From NCBI RefSeq assembly GCF_000325705.1, contig NC_019904.1:2110001-2174000 (forward strand): DNA of 64,000 nt. Reading direction: 5' to 3'. A program made the translations under genes and the position numbers. Shown here in pieces: positions 54,508 through 61,688 of the stretch (position 1 is the stretch's first letter; every line of letters begins with the position of its first letter). A model generated the notes under the pieces. It had not been told where the DNA came from. It searched no databases and saw only the letters and a program-made list of their open reading frames with translations. The DNA is from Echinicola vietnamensis DSM 17526 (GTDB taxonomy: Bacteria; Bacteroidota; Bacteroidia; Cytophagales; Cyclobacteriaceae).

Positions 54508-55059
54508 ATGGCAATGAACAGAAGAGATGCACTGAAGAGCTTCGCCCTGATGATGGGAGGGACCATGGTAGGTGCCAATGCCTTGCTAACCGGTTGTACG
54601 CCGGATAAGCAGATAGAAGGGCTCGATTTCAGCCCAGAAGAAATTGACTTTCTGGATGAAATAGGCGATACCATTATTCCTACTACGGATACGCCTGGAG
54701 CCAAAGCCGTAGGGATTGGATCCTTTATGGTAATGATGGTAAAGGATACGTATTGGGAGGAAGAACAAAAGCAGTTTATCGATGGACTCAATAGCCTCAG
54801 AAAGGGATTTAAGGAGGAAGTCGGAAAGGACTTTATGGATGCTTCCCAAGAGGAAAGAACGGCTTACCTGAATAAGTTGAATGCTGCGGCACGTGAAGAA
54901 AATGGACCTAAGTACTTTAACATGTTGAAGGATTTGACCGTTTTGGGATACTTTACTTCCGAAATTGGTGCCACGCAAGCGTTGAATTATGTGGAGGTTC
55001 CTGGAAAATGGGAGCCTTGTATAGATTACAAAAAAGGGGATAAAGCCCACGCGATCTGA
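54508..55059 (+). CDS. Gluconate 2-dehydrogenase subunit 3 family protein, Tat lipoprotein
   Basis: A 183-residue small subunit of membrane FAD-dependent sugar dehydrogenases. The signal NRRDALKSFALMMGGTMVGANALLTGC combines a twin-arginine motif with a lipobox Cys (~30). FSPEEIDFLDEIGDTIIPTTDTPGAKAVGIGSFM is the family block, then KYFNMLKDLTVLGYFTSEIGATQALNY. In characterised complexes this subunit carries the Tat signal that also exports the signal-less GMC subunit. It starts 18 bases after the GMC gene. Confidence 0.9.
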   Translation: MAMNRRDALKSFALMMGGTMVGANALLTGCTPDKQIEGLDFSPEEIDFLDEIGDTIIPTTDTPGAKAVGIGSFMVMMVKDTYWEEEQKQFIDGLNSLRKGFKEEVGKDFMDASQEERTAYLNKLNAAAREENGPKYFNMLKDLTVLGYFTSEIGATQALNYVEVPGKWEPCIDYKKGDKAHAI

Positions 55060-55066
55060 TCCCATA

Positions 55067-55099
55067 AACGGAACAGTGCTCAGGCGCTGTTCCGTTTTT
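55067..55099 (+). terminator. Intra-operon terminator-like hairpin
   Basis: AACGGAACAG (55067-55076) pairs with CTGTTCCGTT (55087-55096), then T-run to 55099. It is 8 bases after the subunit 3 stop and 28 bases before the next ATG, so the last gene may get less transcript or its own promoter. Confidence 0.75.
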
Positions 55100-55126
55100 C
55101 TACATTCTTATTATCAAAACCCTACT

Positions 55127-56035
55127 ATGAACAAAAGAAGAAAGTTTTTAAAGCTGGGAGCGGCTTTTACTGCAGGTTCATTTTTGCCTTTGCAGTTTTG
55201 TTCTTCTCCCAAAAGTGAAAGTGAAACGGCCGTTGTAGAAGAAGCGGTAAAAGAATCAGTAAAGGAAAAGCTGGAAAGTTTTGGCATACAGTTGTACTCG
55301 GTAAAAGGAGATATGGCTGAAAATGCGCAAGAAGCCATCAAGAAAATCGCCGGATATGGCTACAATCAGATCGAAGGGTTTGATGGTGGTAAGGGCATCT
55401 TTTGGGGGATGAAAAATACGGATTTCAAGGCCTTTACAGAGGACTTGGGCCTGGACTTCGTTGCGTCCCATGCCAACGTTTTTGAAAATACGGAGAAATT
55501 GGCTGCGGAGGCTGGTGAGATTGGTATGAAGTACCTTATCGCTCCTTACGTAGGCCCTCAGGAGTCCATGGAGGATTGGAAGAAAATGGCCGATAGGTTT
55601 AATAAGGTAGGAGAAATATGCAAGTCAAATGGACTTCGCTTTGCCTACCATAACCATGGTTATACGTTTGAAGAACAGGAAGGACAAATGCCGCAAGATT
55701 TCTTGCTGGAGAATACTGACCCGGAATTGGTGGACTTCGAACTTGATATTTATTGGGCCGTAACCGCAGGAGCTGATCCTGAGAAATATTTCGAAAAGTA
55801 TAAAAATAGGTTTAGGCTCTGTCACGTAAAAGATCGTGAAAAGGGAGCGCCAGCCGGTGAACATAATGCTTCGACAGTATTGGGTACAGGGACTATTGAT
55901 TACAGCAAAGTCCTAAGGACAGCAAAGGATAATGGCATGGACTACTTTATTGTGGAGCAAGAGAAGTTCTCTGGCGTCACTCCAATGGAAGCGGCTGAAA
56001 AAAATGCAGCCTATCTAAAAGCCTTAGAAATATAG
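55127..56035 (+). CDS. Sugar phosphate isomerase/epimerase, Tat-exported lipoprotein
   Basis: A 302-residue TIM barrel with signal MNKRRKFLKLGAAFTAGSFLPLQFC: twin-arginine motif and lipobox, so an exported lipoprotein. The ATG at 55127 is chosen because it starts the signal peptide; the frame runs from 55076. Metal-ligand candidates: H in YHNHGYTFEE, E in DFELDIYW, H in LCHVKDREKG and E in YFIVEQEKF. This is a typical 3-keto-sugar epimerase/isomerase companion of GMC and DUF1080 proteins. Last gene of the operon. Confidence 0.87.
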   Translation: MNKRRKFLKLGAAFTAGSFLPLQFCSSPKSESETAVVEEAVKESVKEKLESFGIQLYSVKGDMAENAQEAIKKIAGYGYNQIEGFDGGKGIFWGMKNTDFKAFTEDLGLDFVASHANVFENTEKLAAEAGEIGMKYLIAPYVGPQESMEDWKKMADRFNKVGEICKSNGLRFAYHNHGYTFEEQEGQMPQDFLLENTDPELVDFELDIYWAVTAGADPEKYFEKYKNRFRLCHVKDREKGAPAGEHNASTVLGTGTIDYSKVLRTAKDNGMDYFIVEQEKFSGVTPMEAAEKNAAYLKALEI

Positions 56036-56061
56036 CCTGGAGTAATATCGATCCAGTGACC

Positions 56062-56093
56062 AAAAAGGACGGCTCGTTAGGGCCGTCTTTTTT
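56062..56093 (+). terminator. Terminator of the GMC operon
   Basis: The hairpin 'ggacggc...gccgtc' with an 8-base loop is followed by TTTTTTG. It lies 27 bases after the last stop of the operon. Confidence 0.85.
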
Positions 56094-56144
56094 GTTTTAG
56101 GTAGCTACCGACATTATGTGCTTTAAGGCAAGCAGCATGGTTGT

Positions 56145-56498
56145 GGGTCAAGCAGAATCGACGGGGATAGCCTATTTCGGTGGCTTAACAATTTGCCACC
56201 TTTGGTTTCTATTTGGCCAACGGGTGAACGCTGATAGGATGCTTAAGGCATTGCAAAACTACGTTCATCCCTTTTGACCAGGGTTAATAGTTTTAATGGT
56301 TGTTTGCCCTTCGTAGTGAAGTAAAGGGTTCTATAAGGCTTTGGGTATGCTGCTTGGTGATCATGCTCTCAGCGCATCCTTATCATCTGCAATAACCGTT
56401 TCCATGATGTCACTCGGTGTCACTTTCTCCACATGCATCCAGTCCATAGTTGAAATGCCTTTCTTTTTGGAAAACTCCCCAGAAAAATGGCTTGGTCC
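56145..56498 (+). repeat. Interspersed repeat, module B element (354 bp) with degenerate ends
   Basis: Bounded by GGGTCAAGC (56145-56153) and GCTTGGTCC (56490-56498), preceded by 'ccccagaaaaatg', the family right end. 'ggtgaacgctgataggatgc' and 'cctttggtttctatttggcc' match 28748-29038 in reverse. No gene is supported between 56036 and 56534. Confidence 0.7.
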
Positions 56499-56534
56499 AT
56501 GATTGTTACAAGCGCTCTGTTTACGGGATTGGCA

Positions 56535-57260
56535 TTATAATTTTGAGACCGCATTCTTTTTTACGTAAGCATCTTGTCCTTCCCAATCGATTTTATACCA
56601 CATGTCCTCGGAGGATTTGATGATGACCCGGTGTCCAGGGTTTACCTTTTCAATGAACTTTCCTGCCGCCGTAGGTTGCCCCATGATGATGGTTGGGCTT
56701 TCTTTTATGATTCCTGATTGAGGCGCCACAAGGAAGTTATTGCTCATAAATACCAACAAAATAAGGATGGCAGATGGAATCAGGTATTTTGGCTGGTGCG
56801 TTTTCTTTTTTACAAAGATAAAAATCAGTGAAACAACCAGCAGTAGGGCAAGGGTGCCTGTAATGGGCTGTTGGTAATCGGTAAGGATTTTAAAGAACTG
56901 GGCACTGTCCGAGACGGTGTACCCCTTCAGGTCTGGCTGGTCGGTAAGGGATTTGATTTTACTGATGACCTTTGGTGAAGGGTTATGGTCGTAATATTTC
57001 GAAAGGTATAAGGAGGCGTCTTCATAGTTGCCCATGCCCTCGGTAATGTATGCCATCTTAAGAAGCATGGCCGGAGAGTATGCTTCGTCATTCTGGAGGA
57101 TGTCTGTATACAAATTATAGGCCTCTTTATAGCTTTTAGCATTGAACAAAGAATCTGCTAAAATCAGCTTATTGTTATCTGCTTGACAATTAATGCTTTG
57201 CAGAATGATGGTTAAAAAGATTGAAAATTTTATAATAAAGTTTCGATTGATGTTTGGCAT
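56535..57260 (-). CDS. TPR-membrane-SH3 protein, BatE-like
   Basis: A 241-residue protein with a signal-like N terminus (FIIKFSIFLTIILQSINC, also a possible lipobox), TPR-like helices (ADSLFNAKSYKEAYNLYTDILQNDEAYSPAMLLKMAYITEGMGNYEDASLYLSKYYDHNP), two membrane helices (TGTLALLLVVSLIFIFV and LIPSAILILLVFMSNNFLV), and a C-terminal SH3-like domain (TAAGKFIEKVNPGHRVIIKSSEDMWYKIDWEGQDAYVKKNAV). The order matches the BatE-type proteins of the aerotolerance family, but no other bat gene is nearby. Function unknown. Divergent from the tRNA operon. Confidence 0.75.
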   Translation of the reverse strand: MPNINRNFIIKFSIFLTIILQSINCQADNNKLILADSLFNAKSYKEAYNLYTDILQNDEAYSPAMLLKMAYITEGMGNYEDASLYLSKYYDHNPSPKVISKIKSLTDQPDLKGYTVSDSAQFFKILTDYQQPITGTLALLLVVSLIFIFVKKKTHQPKYLIPSAILILLVFMSNNFLVAPQSGIIKESPTIIMGQPTAAGKFIEKVNPGHRVIIKSSEDMWYKIDWEGQDAYVKKNAVSKL

Positions 57261-57284
57261 TTTTAAAATAGTCTCTTAAATTTG
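57253..57284 (+). promoter_or_regulatory. Bacteroidetes promoter for the tRNA operon
   Basis: TTTG (57253-57256), a 20-base spacer and TAAATTTG (57277-57284) fit the consensus. The first tRNA begins about 90 bases downstream. The -33 box lies across the start codon of the divergent gene at 56535-57260. Confidence 0.6.
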
Positions 57285-57374
57285 CAGTCCAATTACGATA
57301 AAGATATAACAAAAAGCAAGTCGAAATTGATAAAAAAACGAAAACCAAAAGTGGTTTTTATGGCTTGAAATCAT

Positions 57375-57447
57375 GATTCCGTAGCTCAGCTGGTAGAGCA
57401 ATACACTTTTAATGTATGGGTCCTGGGTTCGAGCCCCAGCGGGATCA
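57375..57447 (+). tRNA. tRNA-Lys (TTT)
   Basis: A complete 73-nt cloverleaf: acceptor GATTCCG/CGGGATC, D arm GCTC...GAGC, anticodon stem ATACA/TGTAT with loop CTTTTAA giving anticodon TTT, T arm CTGGG/CCCAG with TTCGAGC, discriminator A. CCA is not encoded. Identical to the fourth tRNA of this operon. Confidence 0.97.
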
Positions 57448-57508
57448 CTTCTTCTTTTCTGGAAAGAAAAGAGCACTGTTCCGAACGAGTGACAGGAAGA
57501 AATATTTA

Positions 57509-57583
57509 CGGGGTGTAGCGTAGCCCGGTCATCGCGCCTGCTTTGGGAGCAGGAGGTCGCAGGTTCGAATCCTGCCACCCCGA
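57509..57583 (+). tRNA. tRNA-Pro (TGG)
   Basis: A 75-nt cloverleaf: acceptor CGGGGTG/CACCCCG, anticodon stem CCTGC/GCAGG with loop TTTGGGA and anticodon TGG, T arm GCAGG/CCTGC with loop TTCGAAT, discriminator A. Confidence 0.96.
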
Positions 57584-57610
57584 CTTTCATACTTTGTCAT
57601 AAAAGTATCA

Positions 57611-57684
57611 GGTCCTGTAGCTCAACTGGATAGAGCAACTGCCTTCTAAGCAGTAGGTTAAAGGTTCGAGTCCTTTCAGGATCA
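57611..57684 (+). tRNA. tRNA-Arg (TCT)
   Basis: A 74-nt cloverleaf: acceptor GGTCCTG/CAGGATC, D arm GCTC...GAGC, anticodon stem ACTGC/GCAGT with loop CTTCTAA and anticodon TCT, T arm AAAGG/CCTTT with TTCGAGT, discriminator A. A hairpin GCGGAAA/TTTCCGC follows at 57691-57708, probably an RNA-processing feature. Confidence 0.96.
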
Positions 57685-57776
57685 CAGCGAGCGGAAAGTA
57701 ATTTCCGCTTATTTATTGAAAAGCTTACGTTGTACCTAAAAGAAGGTACGGTAGTTTGCAAAAAAAAGAAAATCAT

Positions 57777-57849
57777 GATTCCGTAGCTCAGCTGGTAGAG
57801 CAATACACTTTTAATGTATGGGTCCTGGGTTCGAGCCCCAGCGGGATCA
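57777..57849 (+). tRNA. tRNA-Lys (TTT), second copy
   Basis: Identical over 73 nt to 57375-57447, and both are preceded by 'aatcat'. It is the last tRNA of the operon, followed directly by a terminator. Confidence 0.97.
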
Positions 57850-57852
57850 CAT

Positions 57853-57880
57853 AAAGCCTGACTTTCGAGTCGGGCTTTTT
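57853..57880 (+). terminator. tRNA operon terminator
   Basis: AAAGCCTGACT pairs with AGTCGGGCTTT around a TTCG tetraloop (57864-57867), followed by T. A strong intrinsic terminator 4 bases after the last tRNA. Confidence 0.92.
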
Positions 57881-57922
57881 GCGTTGATAAGGGATGCTAA
57901 AATGACGAGGCAGGCCTGTTGT

Positions 57923-58276
57923 GGATCAAGCAGAAAAGTTGGGGATGCCAGTTTTATTCAATGGCAGAACCACGGGTGAAAAAATGCCACAACGTCTCAA
58001 AGGCACCAAGTGCATGTAGGTCCTGTATAGAATGGAATGTATAATTGCTATGTGCCTAGCCCCGGAGGGGCGATATATCCATAGCCATGGGGGAAGCCCA
58101 TGGTGATTTTGCCCATCCAACGTTTTCGGTTTTAGCCGCATTTCCCTCCCTATTCCCCATAACTTCCCGCTAAAACCCATTCGTGCGGATAGTGGAAAAC
58201 CATGGTTTTAACGCTGTGAAATAATCTTTCACAAGAACATGTCAACATTCATCTCCTCAGAAACATGGCTTGATCC
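57923..58276 (+). repeat. Interspersed repeat, composite D+A element (354 bp)
   Basis: Bounded by GGATCAAGC (57923-57931) and GCTTGATCC (58268-58276). The left half carries the reversed module D ('caaaggcaccaagtgcatgt'), the right half module A ('agccccggaggggc', 'ccatgggggaagcccatgg', 'cgctaaaacccattcgtgcg'). The antisense frame 57926-58180 is a repeat translation and is rejected. Confidence 0.78.
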
Positions 58277-58337
58277 CAAATCAGGTACAACTGATTTTTT
58301 CAACTTGGAAAGTTTGGGATAGTTGAGCCTGTCCTTC
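58039..58337 (+). repeat. 299-bp direct repeat, copy 1
   Basis: Matches 58904-59202 with about seven differences over 299 bases, by eye. It contains module A plus 61 bases beyond the GCTTGATCC end ('caaatcaggtacaactgatt'...). The two copies flank the 565-bp element at 58338-58902. Confidence 0.82.
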
Positions 58338-58902
58338 GGATCAAGCCGAAAAGTTGGGGGCATTTTACAACTTTTAGTACTAATTTCGTGTAGAGAAGCT
58401 ATCATCCGTGCCGCTGGCACTCCTTCGGAAGGTTGAGGAGCGCTTGAGTTCCTGCGGATGAATCCGCAGGTTACAAAATTTATCGTGCCGCAGGCACTTT
58501 GCCCCGATTTGTACCTTGGAAACCGCAGTAGCCTAGGGTGCCGAATGGCGGGATAGGCTGAAAGAATGATTAGTTGATTTGGATCGTACAAGCCGTCGCA
58601 GCTATCTGCTCATGTATGGTTTGGCTTGGTTGAGGATAAACCCTAAATATGCGTTGGCAACTGATCATCCTGCCTAATCCGCCCTTGGCGGAGGGCCATA
58701 TAGAAGGTGCGGGTGACCACCTGCACCAACAATGATTACACACAAAAGGGTAAGTTCCGTAGGAACGGCAGATATAAATGCAAATAGGAACATTTTTTTT
58801 AAAGGCGTTTGACCTGTGGAGGAAGTCCATCGTTTTTACGGTATGAAATTTTCTTTTATAAGACCATGTCAATATTCGTCCCTCAGAAATATGGCTTGAT
58901 CC
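58338..58902 (+). repeat. Interspersed repeat, module C element (565 bp)
   Basis: Bounded by GGATCAAGC (58338-58346) and GCTTGATCC (58894-58902). The interior holds inverted repeats 'gtgccgctggcac', 'cctgcggatgaatccgcagg' and 'gtgccgcaggcac', then a truncated module A end (58818-58902). Open frames at 58229-58591 and 58570-58872 on the minus strand are not supported. Confidence 0.65.
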
Positions 58903-58903
58903 T

Positions 58904-59202
58904 GTATAATTGCTATTTGCCTAGCCCCGGAGGGGCGATATATCCATAGCCATGGGGGAAGCCCATGGTAATTTTGCCCATCCAACGTTTTCGGTTTTAG
59001 CCGCATTTCCCTCCCTATTCCCCATAACTTCCCGCTAAAACCCATTCGTGCGGATAGCGGAAAACCATTGTTTTAACGCTGTGAAATAATCTTTCACAAG
59101 AACATGTCAACATTCATCTCCTCAGAAACATGGCTTGATCCCAAATCAGGCACAACTGATTTTTTCACCTTGGAAAGTTTGGGATAGTTGAGCCGGTCCT
59201 TC
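58904..59202 (+). repeat. 299-bp direct repeat, copy 2
   Basis: Second copy of 58039-58337, beginning 865 bases downstream of the first. Module A right end GCTTGATCC is at 59133-59141. About 180 bases without recognisable content separate it from the GH16 gene's terminator. Confidence 0.82.
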
Positions 59203-59325
59203 TTGGATTGGCATTGCCATACAGGGACAGGCCCCAAACGGATGGCTTGTTACCTGTCAAGGAAAGTCATAAAAGTATCATGGAAATTCTAAAAAGACCC
59301 TTCAGGAGATCAGGGTTAATATAAA

Positions 59326-59357
59326 ATCCCCGTCAAAATATGAAATATGACGGGGAT
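59326..59357 (-). terminator. Terminator of the GH16 gene
   Basis: ATCCCCGTCA pairs with TGACGGGGAT. On the minus strand it is 24 bases after the GH16 stop and is followed by TTTTAT. Confidence 0.85.
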
Positions 59358-59380
59358 CCAGAATAAAGAGGTCGATTATG

Positions 59381-60253
59381 TTACTTTTCAATCATCTTAT
59401 AAACCCTTACGTAGTCAATCTTGAACGTGGCAGGGAAAGCTTCTTCATCCACTCCTTCAGCACCTCCCCAGTCGCCTCCAATGGCAAGATTTAGCAGGAT
59501 GTGAAAGGGTTTGTCAAAGGGCCAAGAAGGATATCCTTTGCCGTCGTTGGTAAAGGTGAAAAGAAGCTTGTTATCAATGTAACCCCTGATGGCATAGGGC
59601 GTCCAATCTACCCGGTAGGTGTGGTATGCCTCGCTGACATGCTCTACCATCCGGTTTTTGCCCACTTGCGTGCCGTTTTTATGGTTAAAGGCTTCTGTAT
59701 GGACGGTAATGTGGACGATGCCTTGATCATAGCCGACATGCTCCATGATGTCGATTTCTCCAGAGGCAGGCCATCCGCCATATTCCCAATCGGTAGGAAG
59801 CATCCAGATGGCAGGCCATGTGCCTTTGCCCTTGGGCAGGCGAGCTTTTGCCTCAATACGTCCATAAAGGAAATCACCTTTGCCTTTACTGACCAATCTG
59901 GCCGATGTAAAGGCACTGTTTTCCTTGGTTTCTTTTTTGGCCGTAATGGTCAATACACCGTTGCCTACCCGCGCATTGTCCAGTGTCTCGGTATAATATT
60001 GGAGTTCGTTGTTGCCCCAGCCATGGCCTCCAGTGTCGTATCCCCATTTATCAGGATTCGGATATCCTTCATAGTCAAATTCGTCTTGCCATATAGGCGT
60101 GTCTTCAAATTCCCAGCCCAAGTCCTGTGGTGGTTTGGGTGCTGGGATATTTGGGGTAGGGGCTTCAGATTGGCCAGAACAGGCCATTGGGAAAAGCCCA
60201 ATTACTACAAAGGCCAAAGGGGGGTAAAATAGGTTTGATAGTGTTTTTTTCAT
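59381..60253 (-). CDS. GH16 beta-glucanase (laminarinase-like) lipoprotein
   Basis: A 290-residue lipoprotein (signal up to FPMAC, Cys near 25) of glycoside hydrolase family 16. The catalytic site is GEIDIMEHVGYD (two Glu and an Asp). PIWQDEFDYEGYPNPDKWGYDTGGHGWGNNELQYYT and KGKGTWPAIWMLPTDWEYGGWPASG surround it, matching beta-1,3-glucanases. It cuts internal beta-1,3- or mixed-linkage bonds, retaining mechanism. It lies 13 bases downstream of GH5 in a SusC/D locus, which points to beta-glucan (laminarin) use. Confidence 0.92.
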   Translation of the reverse strand: MKKTLSNLFYPPLAFVVIGLFPMACSGQSEAPTPNIPAPKPPQDLGWEFEDTPIWQDEFDYEGYPNPDKWGYDTGGHGWGNNELQYYTETLDNARVGNGVLTITAKKETKENSAFTSARLVSKGKGDFLYGRIEAKARLPKGKGTWPAIWMLPTDWEYGGWPASGEIDIMEHVGYDQGIVHITVHTEAFNHKNGTQVGKNRMVEHVSEAYHTYRVDWTPYAIRGYIDNKLLFTFTNDGKGYPSWPFDKPFHILLNLAIGGDWGGAEGVDEEAFPATFKIDYVRVYKMIEK

Positions 60254-60266
60254 GAATTGATAGCAT

Positions 60267-61625
60267 TTATGGTTTAGGAGCGACCGCCTGAATCGTTTGG
60301 TTATTTGGAACGGTATTGCTGAAATGGATATTTTGTAAAACGGTCTCCATGGCGGATTTGCCTTCCGTAGGATATGGAGGAGGAATCCTTCTCAGTGCTG
60401 CATTTTCACGCTCGTCAAATCGCTTGTACGTCCAGTGGCACCAGCCTATATTGGCTTGTTCTAGTTTTTCAATGTTTTGCTTTAGCCATTCGTTGTCATT
60501 TTCTCCTGTCTCGCCCACCCATACGGGTACTTGATGCCGTTCCCTAAAAGCAATGAGGTTGACGATTCGGTTGATTTGGTTCGGGTTTGGATCAGGTACG
60601 GTGTCCTCTTCGACGGGAATCCAGTAGCGATGGGCGTTGTAGATAAGGTTTTCGGAATGCCTGAAGGTGGAAGGTTCCATTAGGTCGTAATTGTTTCCCC
60701 ATCCATTGCCCTCGACCATAATGATGTGCAGGTCTCCCAGGTCCCTGATGGCCGTGATCAGACGGTCAAATAGATCATGAATGGGTTGATTGGAGGGGAT
60801 ATTATTGGGTTCGTTAATCAGGTCATACCAAGCAATCCTGTCGTCGTGGATGTATTTCTTAGAGAGCATTTTCCAAAGGGTTATTGTGACTTCCTGATAG
60901 ATGAGCCGTTGTTTCTGGTCTTTTCGCTTCCATAGGTCGTTTTTGACCAGAATGTCGGCAATGTTTGCGTCCGTGCCTTGTCCTCCCGGGGCAGCATGAA
61001 GATCTAAAATGACGTACATTTCATTGGTTTCACACCAATCCAGGAGCTTGTCCAAAAGTCGGATGCCTTCAAGTTGGTCAGGTTGGGCAAACAGGGAGCC
61101 TTCGTCCAGCCATTTGGAAAGGCCGTTGACATAGTGTTTCAGTTGGGTAGTGTCCTGTATGGCCTTGTTTCTCCATGAGCGCTGTGCAGCAGTGAGAAAC
61201 AGTTCATAATGCATGGGGACTCTTACAGCGTTAAATCCAAGGGAGGCGATGTCATCAATATCCTTTTGGGTGATAAAATTGTCTCGCCATTCTTGATAAA
61301 ACGCTTCTACGTTTTCAGGAGAAACGCCCTGGTTGTACAGGTGGTTTTTCATTTGCCATTGTGTCCCTATTTCTTCTCCGTTAGGGTTGAGCATGTATCC
61401 TTCTTGTAGAAGCCAGCCTCCCAGGCCGACAGCTCTTAGCATTACCTTTTCTCCATGTTCGTTGATGATATGCGTTTGGTCGACGGAGAGCCGGGTTAGC
61501 CTATGGGAAGATGCTTTGGAGGAGGATGCTGTATGGTGCCGATTGTTCCCAGAATGGCAACACATGAACAATATAAGGCTACCAATACTCAAAAACAACC
61601 TTAACAGATTGGATCGTTTAATCAT
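60267..61625 (-). CDS. GH5 family glycoside hydrolase
   Basis: A 452-residue exported (beta/alpha)8 enzyme. A signal segment with Cys (LILFMCC) suggests a lipoprotein. LRAVGLGGWLLQEGYML and LGFNAVRVPMHYELF mark the N-terminal barrel, the acid/base Glu is in WYDLINEPNNIP and the nucleophile in PVWVGETGENDNEW, with HRYWIP in between. These residues fit GH5, possibly an exo-beta-1,3-glucanase or endoglucanase subgroup. Located between SusD and GH16, transcribed together. Confidence 0.92.
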   Translation of the reverse strand: MIKRSNLLRLFLSIGSLILFMCCHSGNNRHHTASSSKASSHRLTRLSVDQTHIINEHGEKVMLRAVGLGGWLLQEGYMLNPNGEEIGTQWQMKNHLYNQGVSPENVEAFYQEWRDNFITQKDIDDIASLGFNAVRVPMHYELFLTAAQRSWRNKAIQDTTQLKHYVNGLSKWLDEGSLFAQPDQLEGIRLLDKLLDWCETNEMYVILDLHAAPGGQGTDANIADILVKNDLWKRKDQKQRLIYQEVTITLWKMLSKKYIHDDRIAWYDLINEPNNIPSNQPIHDLFDRLITAIRDLGDLHIIMVEGNGWGNNYDLMEPSTFRHSENLIYNAHRYWIPVEEDTVPDPNPNQINRIVNLIAFRERHQVPVWVGETGENDNEWLKQNIEKLEQANIGWCHWTYKRFDERENAALRRIPPPYPTEGKSAMETVLQNIHFSNTVPNNQTIQAVAPKP

Positions 61626-61642
61626 TATAATGGGGTTAAAAT

Positions 61643-61676
61643 AGCCCTCACGCCAGGTTTTCTGGTCATGAGGGCT
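61643..61676 (-). terminator. Hairpin between SusD and GH5 genes
   Basis: AGCCCTCA pairs with TGAGGGCT (with inner CCAG/CTGG). On the minus strand the hairpin is followed by ATTTTAACCCC, a short T-run, 13 bases after the SusD stop. It may be a partial terminator that lowers expression of GH5 and GH16 relative to SusCD. Confidence 0.65.
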
Positions 61677-61688
61677 TTGGGCATAGGG

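Noticed and set aside
57276..57803. Antisense frames over the tRNA cluster (e.g. 'MKVGVAGFEPATSCSQSRR...')
   Set aside because: These are well-known false proteins created by the reverse complement of tRNA genes.
57375..57849. tRNA-Lys as an integration (att) site
   Set aside because: No integrase, no phage genes and no extra 3' tRNA fragment nearby; the duplicated tRNA-Lys is complete.
58229..58872. Two minus-strand frames of 100-120 codons between 58.2 and 58.9 kb
   Set aside because: They translate the module C dyads and the module A end; no domain or codon bias support.
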